Assembly: GCF_018129385.1 (NCBI RefSeq) | Contig: NZ_JAFCLN010000027.1 | Coordinates: 1 to 64,000 of the forward strand | DNA from: Bradyrhizobium lablabi | Lineage (GTDB): Bacteria > Pseudomonadota > Alphaproteobacteria > Rhizobiales > Xanthobacteraceae | Reading direction: 5' to 3' | Length of the DNA stretch: 64,000 bases | Shown: positions 35,015-43,019 of the stretch, piece after piece | Numbering within the stretch: the first letter of the stretch is position 1 | Layout of the letters: the number at the start of each line of letters is the position of its first letter | Program-made: the position numbers and the translations under genes | Notes under the pieces: model-generated | Databases searched by the model: none | Told to the model about the DNA's origin: nothing | What the model saw: only the letters and a program-made list of their open reading frames with translations

Positions 35015-35035
35015 GAGGAGAGAGACGCGCGAACC

Positions 35036-35563
35036 CTACTCCGCGGCCCTCTTCGCGGCCTTCTGAAACTTCTTCAGCACGCGGTCGCGCTTGAGCTTTG
35101 ACAGATAATCGACGAACAACACGCCGTTGAGGTGATCGATCTCGTGCTGGATGCAGGTGGCGTAGAGGCCTTCGGCGTCCTCTTCATGCACCTTGCCGTC
35201 GAGATCGGTGAAACGCACGCGCACGCGCGCCGGCCGCTCGACCTCCTCGTAATATTCCGGGATCGACAGGCAGCCCTCTTCGTAAACCGACATCTCCTCG
35301 GATTTCGCGATGATCTCCGGATTGATGAACACGCGCGGCCTGGGCGTAGTTTCGCCGTTCTCGTCCTTCTTGGCGAGATCCATGGTGATCAGCCGCAGCG
35401 GCTGTGCGACCTGGATGGCGGCAAGGCCAATGCCGGGCGCGTCGTACATGGTCTCCAGCATATCGTCGGCGAGCTTGCGGATGTCCGCCGTCACCTTCTC
35501 GATCGGCTTTGAGACCAGACGCAACTGCTTGTCCGGCAGGATGATGATTTCTCTGAGGGCCAT
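35036..35563 (-). CDS. def: Peptide deformylase
   Basis: 175 residues from ATG 35563. The three metal-site motifs are intact: GIGLAAIQ, EGCLSIP and QHEIDHLNG (HExxH). Removes the formyl group from nascent proteins; the metal is Fe(II) in vivo. The C-terminus is a Lys/Arg-rich helix (LKRDRVLKKFQKAAKRA). Forms a translation-related cluster with fmt and truA. Confidence 0.97.
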   Translation of the reverse strand: MALREIIILPDKQLRLVSKPIEKVTADIRKLADDMLETMYDAPGIGLAAIQVAQPLRLITMDLAKKDENGETTPRPRVFINPEIIAKSEEMSVYEEGCLSIPEYYEEVERPARVRVRFTDLDGKVHEEDAEGLYATCIQHEIDHLNGVLFVDYLSKLKRDRVLKKFQKAAKRAAE

Positions 35564-35749
35564 GTTTTTCCAGCTATCTGCGGGCGATTTAAGCGGTTGA
35601 TTTGGTACGGTCAATCCGATCGGGAGCGCGTTAACCCCCGCTTAACCATGATTTTTAAGGCGGGCTTAACCATAAAAATCAGCCTTTCGTTAACCATAAA
35701 TGTTCCCTCTTCGTTCGCGTCCGCCGGCGAATCGGATACACAGGACGGC

Positions 35750-36988
35750 ATGAACGAGATTCTTTTCCTGATCGGCGACTGGCCGGTCCATATCGTCGAC
35801 GTGCTGATCGCCTTTGGCGTCCTCGCCCTCGTCCTGTTGCTCATCCTGGCCGTCGTGATCGCGCGGTCGGGCCGGCGCGGCGCGGAACTCGCGATGGCGC
35901 AGGCGATCCGCGCCGACGAACTGGAAGAACGGCTGAGCCAGATTTTGCTGGCGCAGAGCGAGCAGAGCGGCCGCCAGGCGGAAATGGCACAGACGCTCGC
36001 TGGTCGCCAGGCAGAAATGGCCCAGGCGCTGGCCGGACGGCAAGCCGAACTGGCACGCGCGGTCAACGAGCGGCTCGATTCGGTGACCCATCGCGTCGGC
36101 CAGTCGATGGAAGCGACCACGCGCAACACCATGGACTCGCTCCGCGTGCTGCATGAGCGGCTCGGCATCATCGACAACGCACACAAGAACCTTACCGACC
36201 TGACCTCGCAGGTGACGACCCTGCGCGACGTGCTCGCCAACAAGCAGTCGCGCGGCGCGTTCGGACAGGCGCGGATGGAGGCCATCGTCCAGGACGGCAT
36301 ACCGAAGGGCAGTTACGAATTCCAGTTCACGCTCTCGACCGGAAAGCGGCCGGATTGCGTGGTGTTCCTGCCGGATCAGCGCCCGCTCTGCATCGACGCA
36401 AAATTTCCGCTGGAAGCGATGACGGCGCTGCACGATGCGCGCACGGATGAGGCGCGGCGGATTGCCGCCCAGCGCCTGCGTGCCGACATCATGAAGCATG
36501 TCGCCGACATCGCGGAAAAATACCTGATCACCGGCGAGACCCAGGATACCGCGCTGATGTTCGTGCCGTCGGAATCGGTTTATGCCGAAATCCACGACGG
36601 CTTTGACGACGTGATCCAGAAAGCCTATCGCGCCCGCGTCGTGCTGGTGTCCCCCTCGCTTTTGATGCTGGCGATCCAGGTGATGCAGCAGATCCTCAAG
36701 GACGCCCGCATCCGCGACGCCGCCGACCAGATCCGCAACGAAGTGATGCATCTCGGCGACGACCTCGGCCGCTTGCGCGATCGCGTGCTGAAGCTGCAAA
36801 AGCACTTTGGCGACGTCAACGAGGACGTCCGCCAGATCCTGATCTCCGCCGACAAGATCGAAAAGCGCGCCGGCCGCATCGAGGAACTGGATTTTTCCAA
36901 AGAGCCGCCGGTTGAAGCGCCACGGCTGGTGAAGGGTGCGACCGAGCTGTTCCCGCTGCCGCCGCGCAAGCTACAGGCGGGGGAGTGA
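35750..36988 (+). CDS. rmuC: DNA recombination protein RmuC
   Basis: 412 residues from ATG 35750, with AGGA upstream. One N-terminal membrane helix (VDVLIAFGVLALVLLLILAV) is followed by a long coiled coil and the RmuC nuclease-like domain with DCVVFLPD, CIDAKFPLEAM, FVPSESVYAEI and VSPSLLMLAIQ. The coiled coil contains three tandem 11-residue units (GRQAEMAQTLA and two variants), encoded by 33-bp tandem repeats at 35969-36067. RmuC limits inversions and rearrangements at inverted repeats. Confidence 0.93.
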   Translation: MNEILFLIGDWPVHIVDVLIAFGVLALVLLLILAVVIARSGRRGAELAMAQAIRADELEERLSQILLAQSEQSGRQAEMAQTLAGRQAEMAQALAGRQAELARAVNERLDSVTHRVGQSMEATTRNTMDSLRVLHERLGIIDNAHKNLTDLTSQVTTLRDVLANKQSRGAFGQARMEAIVQDGIPKGSYEFQFTLSTGKRPDCVVFLPDQRPLCIDAKFPLEAMTALHDARTDEARRIAAQRLRADIMKHVADIAEKYLITGETQDTALMFVPSESVYAEIHDGFDDVIQKAYRARVVLVSPSLLMLAIQVMQQILKDARIRDAADQIRNEVMHLGDDLGRLRDRVLKLQKHFGDVNEDVRQILISADKIEKRAGRIEELDFSKEPPVEAPRLVKGATELFPLPPRKLQAGE

Positions 36989-37026
36989 ACTTGCGACGAA
37001 TTGAACTGGGTCACCACGCATTCACA

Positions 37027-37414
37027 CGTCATCGCCCGGCTTGACCGGGCGACCCAGTATTCCAGAGGCGGCAGATGAAGGCACGCCAGTTCTACGTCTA
37101 CGTCCTCGCCAACCGCATCGGTGGCACACTCTACATCGGCGTCACGAACGATCTCATTCGCCGTGTCGGCGAGCATAAGCTCAAGATTGCCGAGAGCTTC
37201 ACCAAGCGTCACGACATAACCCGGCTGGTGTACTTCGAGGTCTTCGATCAGATCGAACCGGCTATTCAACGTGAGAAGCGGCTCAAGAAATGGCCACGAT
37301 CGTGGAAGATATCGCTCATTGAGAAGGACAATCCTAACTGGATTGATCTTTACCCGGAGATAGCTGATAGGCCTCTGGAATACTGGGTCGCCCGGTCAAG
37401 GCCGGGCGATGACG
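37027..37414 (+). mobile_element. Candidate mobile unit: GIY-YIG gene between inverted family C repeats
   Basis: The left arm (37027-37069, from CGTCATCGCCCGG to TATTCCAGAGGC) and the right arm (37371-37414, from GCCTCTGGAATA to CGGGCGATGACG) are reverse complements differing only by one extra base, 43 of 44. Between them is a single GIY-YIG gene. The arms correspond to the two halves of the family C repeat found alone elsewhere in the window. This looks like a small element with terminal inverted repeats, or a repeat that captured its own nuclease. No target-site duplication was found by eye. Confidence 0.7.
37075..37371 (+). CDS. Small GIY-YIG nuclease-domain protein (copy 2), no stop before the right repeat arm
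   Basis: The GIY-YIG domain spans about 99 codons: FYVYVLANRIGGTLYIGV, TNDLIRRVGEHK, YFEVFDQIEPAIQREKRLKKW and DNPNWIDLYPEI, close to copy 1 residue by residue. The ATG lies five bases after the left repeat arm. No stop codon occurs at the domain end: the frame enters the right arm (LEYWVARS) and stays open to 38790, overlapping the next gene in another frame. The mature protein may therefore carry an unrelated tail, or the copy may be defective. The end given here is that of the domain. Confidence 0.75.
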
Positions 37415-37453
37415 AGTTTTATTGTGGCTGGCAGAATCTGCTAATACCGCTCC

Positions 37454-38815
37454 ATGACCGCACCGGATACATCAGTCGAAACCGCCGCCCCTGCCCGCAC
37501 CTCCTGGCGCGACGGCTGGGCCGTGTACTTGCAGCCCCGCGTGCTCATCGTGCTGATGCTCGGCTTTTCGTCCGGGCTGCCGCTGGCGCTGTCGGGATCG
37601 ACGCTGCTGGTGTGGATGCGCGAGGCCGGGGTCGATCTCGGCACCATCGGGCTGTTCGCGCTGGTCGGCACGCCCTACACGTTGAAATTCATCTGGGCAC
37701 CGCTGGTCGATGCGCTGCATGTGCCGTTGTTCACGCGCGCCTTCGGCCGCCGCCGCGGCTGGCTGGTGTTCTCGCAACTGCTGCTGATCGCCGCGATCCT
37801 GCTGCTGGCGCTGACCGACCCGGCGCGCTCGCCGCTGTTCGTGGCGCTCGGCGCGCTGCTGGTCGCAACGATGTCCTCGACCCAGGACATCGTGGTCGAT
37901 GCGTTCCGCATCGAGAGCTTGCCCGAGAACGAGCAGGCCGCCGGCATGGCCGCCTATGTCGCGGCCTATCGCATCGGTATGCTGGTCTCAACCGCCGGCG
38001 TATTGTTCCTGGTGACGGCCTTCGAATCCACCGGCATCGGGCGCACCTCGGCGTGGATGTGGGGCTATGTCGCGATGGCCGCGCTGGTGCTGATCGGCAC
38101 GGTGACGGCGCTGGCGGCGACCGAACCCGAGCAATCGGTTCGCGCGGAACAGGCAACCCGCTCGGAGAGCGCCTTCTCGCGCGTGATGCACGCCGCGGTC
38201 CACGCCTTCTCGGAATTCCTGACCCGCAGGAATGCGCTCACGGCCCTCGCCTTTGTGGTGCTCTACAAGTTCACCGACGCATTTTCCGGCACCATGACCG
38301 CGCCGTTCGTGATCGATCTCGGTTTCACCCGCAACGATTATGCGGCGATCGTGAAAGGCGTTGGCCTGATGGCGACGCTGGTCGGCGGCTTTGCCGGCGG
38401 CTATGTGGCGCGGCGCTATTCGCTGGCCGCGAGCCTGTGGATCGGCGGCATCCTACAGGCCGCGTCCAACCTGGTGTTCTCCTGGCTCGCCTTTGTCGGC
38501 GTCAATCAATGGGCGCTGGCCGTCGCCATCACGGCGGAGAATTTCACCGGCGCGATCGGCACGGTGATCTTCGTCGCGTACATCTCCGCGCTATGCCAGA
38601 ATCCGCTGCACACCGCGACCCAATATGCGCTGCTCACCGCGCTTTCCGCGATCGGGCGCACGTACCTGTCCTCCGGCGCCGGCTTCGTGGCGGAGACGAC
38701 GGGCTGGCAGCTCTTCTTCGTGATCTCGGTGATCGTCGCGGTGCCGAGCCTGATCCTGCTGGCCTGGCTACAGCAGCGCGGGCATTTTGAGGAGCTCGGG
38801 CCGGTGAAGGTGTAG
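37454..38815 (+). CDS. AmpG-like MFS muropeptide transporter
   Basis: 453 residues with about 12 membrane helices. LMLGFSSGLPLALSGSTLLVWMREAGVDLGTIGLFALVGTPYTLKFIWAPLVD is characteristic of AmpG permeases (shown only in parts: FSSGLPLAL, GTPYTLKF, WAPLVD), as are SSTQDIVVDAFRIE and YRIGML. AmpG imports GlcNAc-anhMurNAc peptides for cell-wall recycling and feeds AmpR signalling of beta-lactamase. It starts 40 bases after the GIY-YIG element and overlaps the readthrough frame of that gene. Confidence 0.85.
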   Translation: MTAPDTSVETAAPARTSWRDGWAVYLQPRVLIVLMLGFSSGLPLALSGSTLLVWMREAGVDLGTIGLFALVGTPYTLKFIWAPLVDALHVPLFTRAFGRRRGWLVFSQLLLIAAILLLALTDPARSPLFVALGALLVATMSSTQDIVVDAFRIESLPENEQAAGMAAYVAAYRIGMLVSTAGVLFLVTAFESTGIGRTSAWMWGYVAMAALVLIGTVTALAATEPEQSVRAEQATRSESAFSRVMHAAVHAFSEFLTRRNALTALAFVVLYKFTDAFSGTMTAPFVIDLGFTRNDYAAIVKGVGLMATLVGGFAGGYVARRYSLAASLWIGGILQAASNLVFSWLAFVGVNQWALAVAITAENFTGAIGTVIFVAYISALCQNPLHTATQYALLTALSAIGRTYLSSGAGFVAETTGWQLFFVISVIVAVPSLILLAWLQQRGHFEELGPVKV

Positions 38816-38850
38816 CGACGGCTCTACGAGAGCGCCGCATCATCCTCACT

Positions 38851-38951
38851 CGTCATCCCCGCGAAGGCGGGGATCCAGTATTCCAGAGACGTCAGTGATT
38901 GAATCGAGAAGCTGCGGCGTACTGGATCGCCCGGTCGAGCCGGGCGATGAC
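38851..38951. repeat. Palindromic repeat, family C
   Basis: CGTCATCCCCGCGAAGGCGG then GGATCCAGTATTCCAG; right half CGTACTGGATCGCCCGGTCG then AGCCGGGCGATGACG. The two stems use different sequences that each still pair with themselves. Confidence 0.85.
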
Positions 38952-38980
38952 GGCGGAGGGTGTGGCAAGCGCTCGCCCCA

Positions 38981-39424
38981 TCAATGCTTCGTCACCACGC
39001 TCCATTTGGTGATGACCGCCTCGCTCATCTGGCCGGCGTCCTGCGCGCAGGAAACCTCATCCACCTTGACGGAGATTTCCTTGCCGACGAATCCCTTCAA
39101 TTGCGCGGCCTGGGCGTCGCTGGTCGTGACGAGCTGGAAGGTTTCGGGGCCGGTCTCCAGATTGCACAGCCCGTTCGGCGGCGGCAGGCGGCGGGGCTCC
39201 GACGTGATCTGGTAGGAGGCGGTCTTCTTGCCCTTCTTGCCGCCGCGCACCTTCATCGTGTTGAGTTCCCCGGACAGCACCTCGCCCATATTGATCAGCT
39301 TGCCGGGCTTTGCGACCGGTTCCGTCTGCTGCGCCGACGCCGAAGGGTGGGCGCACACCGCCGTCATGAAAACCGCAAAAGCCAAGCGCCCGGCGAATCG
39401 TCGTTTCGTCATTTCCAGTTCCAT
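38981..39424 (-). CDS. Small exported hypothetical protein
   Basis: 147 residues. A signal peptide is clear (KRRFAGRLAFAVFMTAVCAHPSASAQ), so the product is probably periplasmic. The mature part is about 120 residues with two cysteines (NGLCNLETG and EVSCAQDAG) that may form a disulfide, and a GGKKGKK basic turn. ATG 39412 (MTKRRF) is an alternative start. No family recognised. It is 12 bases downstream of recR in the same direction and could share its transcript. Confidence 0.7.
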   Translation of the reverse strand: MELEMTKRRFAGRLAFAVFMTAVCAHPSASAQQTEPVAKPGKLINMGEVLSGELNTMKVRGGKKGKKTASYQITSEPRRLPPPNGLCNLETGPETFQLVTTSDAQAAQLKGFVGKEISVKVDEVSCAQDAGQMSEAVITKWSVVTKH

Positions 39425-39436
39425 GTCTATGAAGAA

Positions 39437-40039
39437 TCAGAACAGCGTCCGCTGCCGCATGGCAGCCGATAGCGTACCTTCATCGAGGTAATCAAGCTCG
39501 CCGCCGACCGGCACGCCATGCGCTAGCCGCGTCACCCTGACATTGGCTTCCCCGAGCAGATCGGTGATGTAGTGAGCCGTGGTCTGGCCATCGACGGTGG
39601 CATTGAGGGCGAGGATGATTTCCGAAACCTGCGGATCATGCGCGCGCGCGACCAGCGCATCGATGGTCAGATCCTGCGGACCGACGCCATCGAGTGGCGA
39701 CAGCGTCGCGCCCAGCACGTGATAGCGGCCATTAGTCGCATTCGCCCGCTCCAGCGCCCAGAGATCGGCGACATCGGCGACGACGACGATGATCGAGGGA
39801 TCGCGGCGCGGATCGGTACAAACCGTGCAGGGATTTTGCGTATCGATATTGCCGCAGGTCTTGCAGACCTGGATCTTTTCGATCGCGACCTGTAGCGCGC
39901 TGGTCAGCGGCGTCATCAAAGCTTCACGCTTCTTGATCAGGTGCAGCGCCGCGCGCCGCGCCGAGCGGGGACCCAAGCCCGGCAGGCGCGCCAGAAGCTG
40001 GATCAGGCGTTCGATTTCAGGGCCGGCAGTGGCAGCCAT
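39437..40039 (-). CDS. recR: Recombination protein RecR
   Basis: 200 residues. Order: N-terminal helix-hairpin-helix (LARLPGLGPRSARRAALHLI), zinc finger CKTCGNIDTQNPCTVC, Toprim domain (VVVADVADLWALE, EIILALNATVDGQTTAHYI) and the C-terminal TRLAHGVPVGGELDYLDEGTL. Acts with RecF/RecO in loading RecA at gaps. Part of dnaX-ybaB-recR; only two bases separate it from ybaB. Confidence 0.97.
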   Translation of the reverse strand: MAATAGPEIERLIQLLARLPGLGPRSARRAALHLIKKREALMTPLTSALQVAIEKIQVCKTCGNIDTQNPCTVCTDPRRDPSIIVVVADVADLWALERANATNGRYHVLGATLSPLDGVGPQDLTIDALVARAHDPQVSEIILALNATVDGQTTAHYITDLLGEANVRVTRLAHGVPVGGELDYLDEGTLSAAMRQRTLF

Positions 40040-40041
40040 GT

Positions 40042-40362
40042 TCAGGAGAAGCCCAGCCCCGGGGGCAGGCCGAGGCCGCCCGTGAGAGCCTGCATCTTCT
40101 CCTGCATCGCGAGTTCCGCCTTGCGGCGCGCGTCCGCATGCGCCGTCACCAGGAGATCCTCGAGGATTTCGCGCTCTTCCGGCTTGATCAGCGACGGATC
40201 GATCTTGACGCTCTTTACTTCCATCTTGGCGGTCATGCGCACGGTGACGAGGCCGCCGCCGGAAATGCCCTCGACCTCGACATTGCCGAGCTCGTTCTGC
40301 ATCTCCTGCATCTTCGATTGCAGTTGCGCCGCCTGCTTCATCATGCCGAGAAAATCAGCCAT
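40042..40362 (-). CDS. YbaB/EbfC family nucleoid-associated protein
   Basis: 106 residues from ATG 40362, with GAAGGA upstream. MKQAAQLQSKMQEMQNEL is the N-terminal helix, and VEGISGGGLVTVRM, VKIDPSLI and LEDLLVTAHADA are the family core. Binds DNA as a dimer and compacts the nucleoid. Between dnaX (17 bases) and recR (2 bases), the standard bacterial order. Confidence 0.95.
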   Translation of the reverse strand: MADFLGMMKQAAQLQSKMQEMQNELGNVEVEGISGGGLVTVRMTAKMEVKSVKIDPSLIKPEEREILEDLLVTAHADARRKAELAMQEKMQALTGGLGLPPGLGFS

Positions 40363-40379
40363 GGGGCTTCCTTCGGGTA

Positions 40380-42209
40380 TCAATCGTCGTCGTTGTCGGA
40401 AATTTCCATCGGGTCTTCGCCGATAATATCGGATTCCGGCGGCTCGGCGGCAAGGCGGCGCACCTCGATAATCCTGGTGCCGGGAAAGCGGGCCAGCACT
40501 TCCTGCACGCGTGGATCGGCCTCGGCGGCGCGCTCGCGCGCGCTCTTCTCGGCCAGGTTTTGCGAGCGGATGGTCGGTAGCCCGGCTTCGTTGGAGACAA
40601 CCACGGTCCAGCGCCGCCCGGTCCATTGTTCGAGCTTGCGCGAAAGGTCGGTGACGAGGCCGCGCGAGGCGTTCGGTTCCAGCGCGATCTCGAGCTTGCC
40701 GTCCTCGATGCGGACCAGCCGCATGTCGGCTTCCAGCGCGCCCTTGGTCAGGAGATCGCGTTTTTCGCCGGCGAGCGCGATGAGCTGCGGAAAGCTGGTG
40801 ATGCGGAGCGTCGGCGCCGATTGCGGCCCGGGGGCGACGACGGCATGCGGGCGAGCCGAGGCTTCAGCTCCGGCCCGTGGCGCCGACGGCATGCGCACCG
40901 GCGCGGATGGCATGGCGGATGCCGAAGGCCCCGGAGCTGCGCGCGATGGCGCCGCGCTGCTGGCGACCACAGGCGAAGCGCCGCCGTTCTGCTCCAGCAT
41001 CCTGATCGCCTCATCCGGCGTCGGCAAATCGGCGACATAGGCGATCCGCACCAGCACCATCTCGGCGGCCGCCGCGGGCCGCGTCGCGGCCTGCACCTCG
41101 GCGATGCCCTTGAGCAGCATCTGCCACATCCGCGACAGCACCCGCATCGAAAGCTTTGCGGCGAATTCGCGGGCGCGGACACGCTCGGTCTCGCCGAATG
41201 CGACGTTGTCGGCGGTGGCCGGCACGACCTTCACGCGGGTGACGAAATTGACGAATTCGGCGAGATCGCTCAGCACCACGATCGGATCGGCGCCGACGTC
41301 ATATTGCTCGCGGAATTCCCGGAAGGCGCTGGCGATGTCGCCACGCGCCAGCGAATCGAACAGATCGATCACGCGTGTGCGGTCGGCAAGGCCCAGCATC
41401 TGCCGCACGGCATCGGCCTTCACGAGGCCCGCCGCATGCGCGATCGCCTGGTCGAATAGCGACAGCGAATCGCGCACCGAGCCTTCGGCGGCGCGCGCGA
41501 TGATGCCGAGCGCTTCGCCCTCAACCTCGACGCCCTCCTTCTTCGCGATGTTGGAGAGATGGCCCATCAGCACATCGGCCTCGACCCGGCGCAGGTCAAA
41601 ACGCTGGCAGCGCGACAGCACCGTGACCGGCACTTTGCGGATTTCGGTGGTGGCGAACACGAATTTGGCGTGCTCCGGCGGCTCCTCCAGCGTCTTCAGA
41701 AACGCGTTGAACGCCGCGGTCGACAGCATGTGGACTTCGTCGATGATGTAGACCTTGTAGCGTGCGCTGGCCGGCGCATAGCGCACGCTGTCATTGATCT
41801 GGCGCACGTCGTCGACGCCGGTGTGGGACGCCGCGTCCATCTCCAGCACGTCCATGTGCCGGCTTTCCATGATCGCCCGGCAATGCACGCCGAGATCAGG
41901 CATGTGGATGGTCGGCCCCTTCACCGAGCCGTCCGGCTTCTCGTAGTTGAGTGCGCGGGCGAGAATACGCGCAGTGGTGGTCTTGCCGACCCCGCGCACG
42001 CCGGTGAGGATCCAGGCCTGCGGAATGCGCCCGGTCTCGAATGCATTCGAGACGGTGCGGACCATCGCCTCCTGGCCGATCAAATCCTCGAAACTGGAGG
42101 GACGGTATTTGCGCGCCAGCACACGATAGGGCTTTGCGGCGTCCGATCCGCCGAGGTCGAAACCGCCCTGATCCGCTTGGTCTGGAGGGGGAGCGCCAGC
42201 GTCGGTCAT
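40380..42209 (-). CDS. dnaX: DNA polymerase III subunits gamma and tau
   Basis: 609 residues. RKYRPSSFEDLIGQEAMVRT opens the AAA+ clamp-loader core; Walker A is TGVRGVGKTTTARIL, then EMDAASHTGVDDVR, YIIDEVHML (Walker B) and the SRC motif in VLSRCQRFDLRR. The usual cysteine zinc site is reduced here to a short GVHCRAIME segment. After the collar an Ala/Pro-rich linker (about 405-445) leads to tau domain V, which binds the alpha subunit. Loads the beta clamp. Confidence 0.97.
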   Translation of the reverse strand: MTDAGAPPPDQADQGGFDLGGSDAAKPYRVLARKYRPSSFEDLIGQEAMVRTVSNAFETGRIPQAWILTGVRGVGKTTTARILARALNYEKPDGSVKGPTIHMPDLGVHCRAIMESRHMDVLEMDAASHTGVDDVRQINDSVRYAPASARYKVYIIDEVHMLSTAAFNAFLKTLEEPPEHAKFVFATTEIRKVPVTVLSRCQRFDLRRVEADVLMGHLSNIAKKEGVEVEGEALGIIARAAEGSVRDSLSLFDQAIAHAAGLVKADAVRQMLGLADRTRVIDLFDSLARGDIASAFREFREQYDVGADPIVVLSDLAEFVNFVTRVKVVPATADNVAFGETERVRAREFAAKLSMRVLSRMWQMLLKGIAEVQAATRPAAAAEMVLVRIAYVADLPTPDEAIRMLEQNGGASPVVASSAAPSRAAPGPSASAMPSAPVRMPSAPRAGAEASARPHAVVAPGPQSAPTLRITSFPQLIALAGEKRDLLTKGALEADMRLVRIEDGKLEIALEPNASRGLVTDLSRKLEQWTGRRWTVVVSNEAGLPTIRSQNLAEKSARERAAEADPRVQEVLARFPGTRIIEVRRLAAEPPESDIIGEDPMEISDNDDD

Positions 42210-42255
42210 CGGTCGATCCGCAATTGATTGTCTCTCACGGCCGGCCTGCGGAAAG

Positions 42256-42301
42256 GAGCGAATGCAAGCGCTCGGGCGGGCTCCCGCCCCGCGATTCGCT
42301 C
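42256..42301 (-). terminator. Nested hairpin between ffs and dnaX
   Basis: Outer arms GAGCGAAT (42256-42263) and ATTCGCTC (42294-42301); inner arms GGGCGGG (42274-42280) and CCCGCCC (42283-42289) with a two-base loop. Lying just past the 3' end of the SRP RNA on its strand and followed by CUUUCC, it is probably its transcription terminator, though the U-run is poor. Confidence 0.55.
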
Positions 42302-42312
42302 GGAAAACAGGT

Positions 42313-42412
42313 AGGAGACTGACGAGCGACCCGATCCGGACCTCGTTAGGGCTGCTTCCTTCCGGACCTGACCCGGTTGGCGAGTGGCTCGTCCACCGCC
42401 AATCTCCCGGTC
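42313..42412 (-). ncRNA. ffs: Small SRP RNA (4.5S type)
   Basis: On the minus strand the universally conserved apical segment GGTCAGGTCCGGAAGGAAGC with following AGCC is at 42350-42373, flanked by a long complementary stem closed by GGAGA and TCTCC. The length near 100 nt fits the bacterial small SRP RNA. With Ffh it targets nascent membrane proteins. The position upstream of dnaX is typical for this group. The ends are approximate. Confidence 0.93.
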
Positions 42413-42589
42413 CCTATTTGGGGCCAAAAGGGCCGGAAAGCAAGCGGGTTGGGAAGCCTGTTCCGGTGACGAAAACCGCTGTCCGGCCATCCTGCAAAAA
42501 AGCGTGGATGATCGGCCCAAAGCCGGGCATGAGAGGTGTTGTTTGCGGGCCAAGTCTCTGCAACGCTACAGCAACGAACAGAGAAGACG

Positions 42590-43009
42590 ATGTCCGCCCC
42601 CGCCTGGTCCCTGCACTCTCGCCTCAAGGAAGACACCATCGACATCGGCGATCTGCCGCTGTGCAAGGTGCTCGTGATCAAGGACGCCAACTACCCCTGG
42701 CTGTTGCTGGTGCCGCGCCGCGAGGGAGCCATCGAGCTCATCGACCTCGATGAGGTCGAACAGGCCCAATTGATGACCGAGACCTCGCGCGTCGCGCGCG
42801 CGCTCAAAGAGATTACCAAATGCGACAAGCTGAACATTGCAGCGCTCGGAAATGTCGTGCCGCAACTACATGTCCATGTCATTGCCCGCCGTACCTCCGA
42901 TGCGGCCTGGCCGCGCCCGGTCTGGGGCGTGGTGCCGCCGCTCGCGCATGACGCCGCAGAGGTGCAGAATTTCATCAGCGCGCTTCGCCGCAAAATCTGG
43001 CTAGGTTGA
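42590..43009 (+). CDS. HIT family protein
   Basis: 139 residues from ATG 42590; the frame is open back to 42536, but a purine-rich AGAGAAGACG precedes 42590. The histidine triad is PQLHVHVIARR, and YPWLLLVPRREGAIELIDLD and CDKLNIAALGN are typical of the short bacterial HIT proteins. Likely a nucleotide hydrolase or transferase on nucleoside phosphoramidates or dinucleotides. Ten bases before nudC: a nucleotide clean-up operon. Confidence 0.9.
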   Translation: MSAPAWSLHSRLKEDTIDIGDLPLCKVLVIKDANYPWLLLVPRREGAIELIDLDEVEQAQLMTETSRVARALKEITKCDKLNIAALGNVVPQLHVHVIARRTSDAAWPRPVWGVVPPLAHDAAEVQNFISALRRKIWLG

Positions 43010-43019
43010 GATAAGAGAA

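Noticed and set aside
37075..38790. A 571-codon ORF that could be read as one large GIY-YIG fusion protein
   Set aside because: Only the first 99 codons have domain character; the rest is the Arg/Ala-rich shadow of the transporter gene in another frame.
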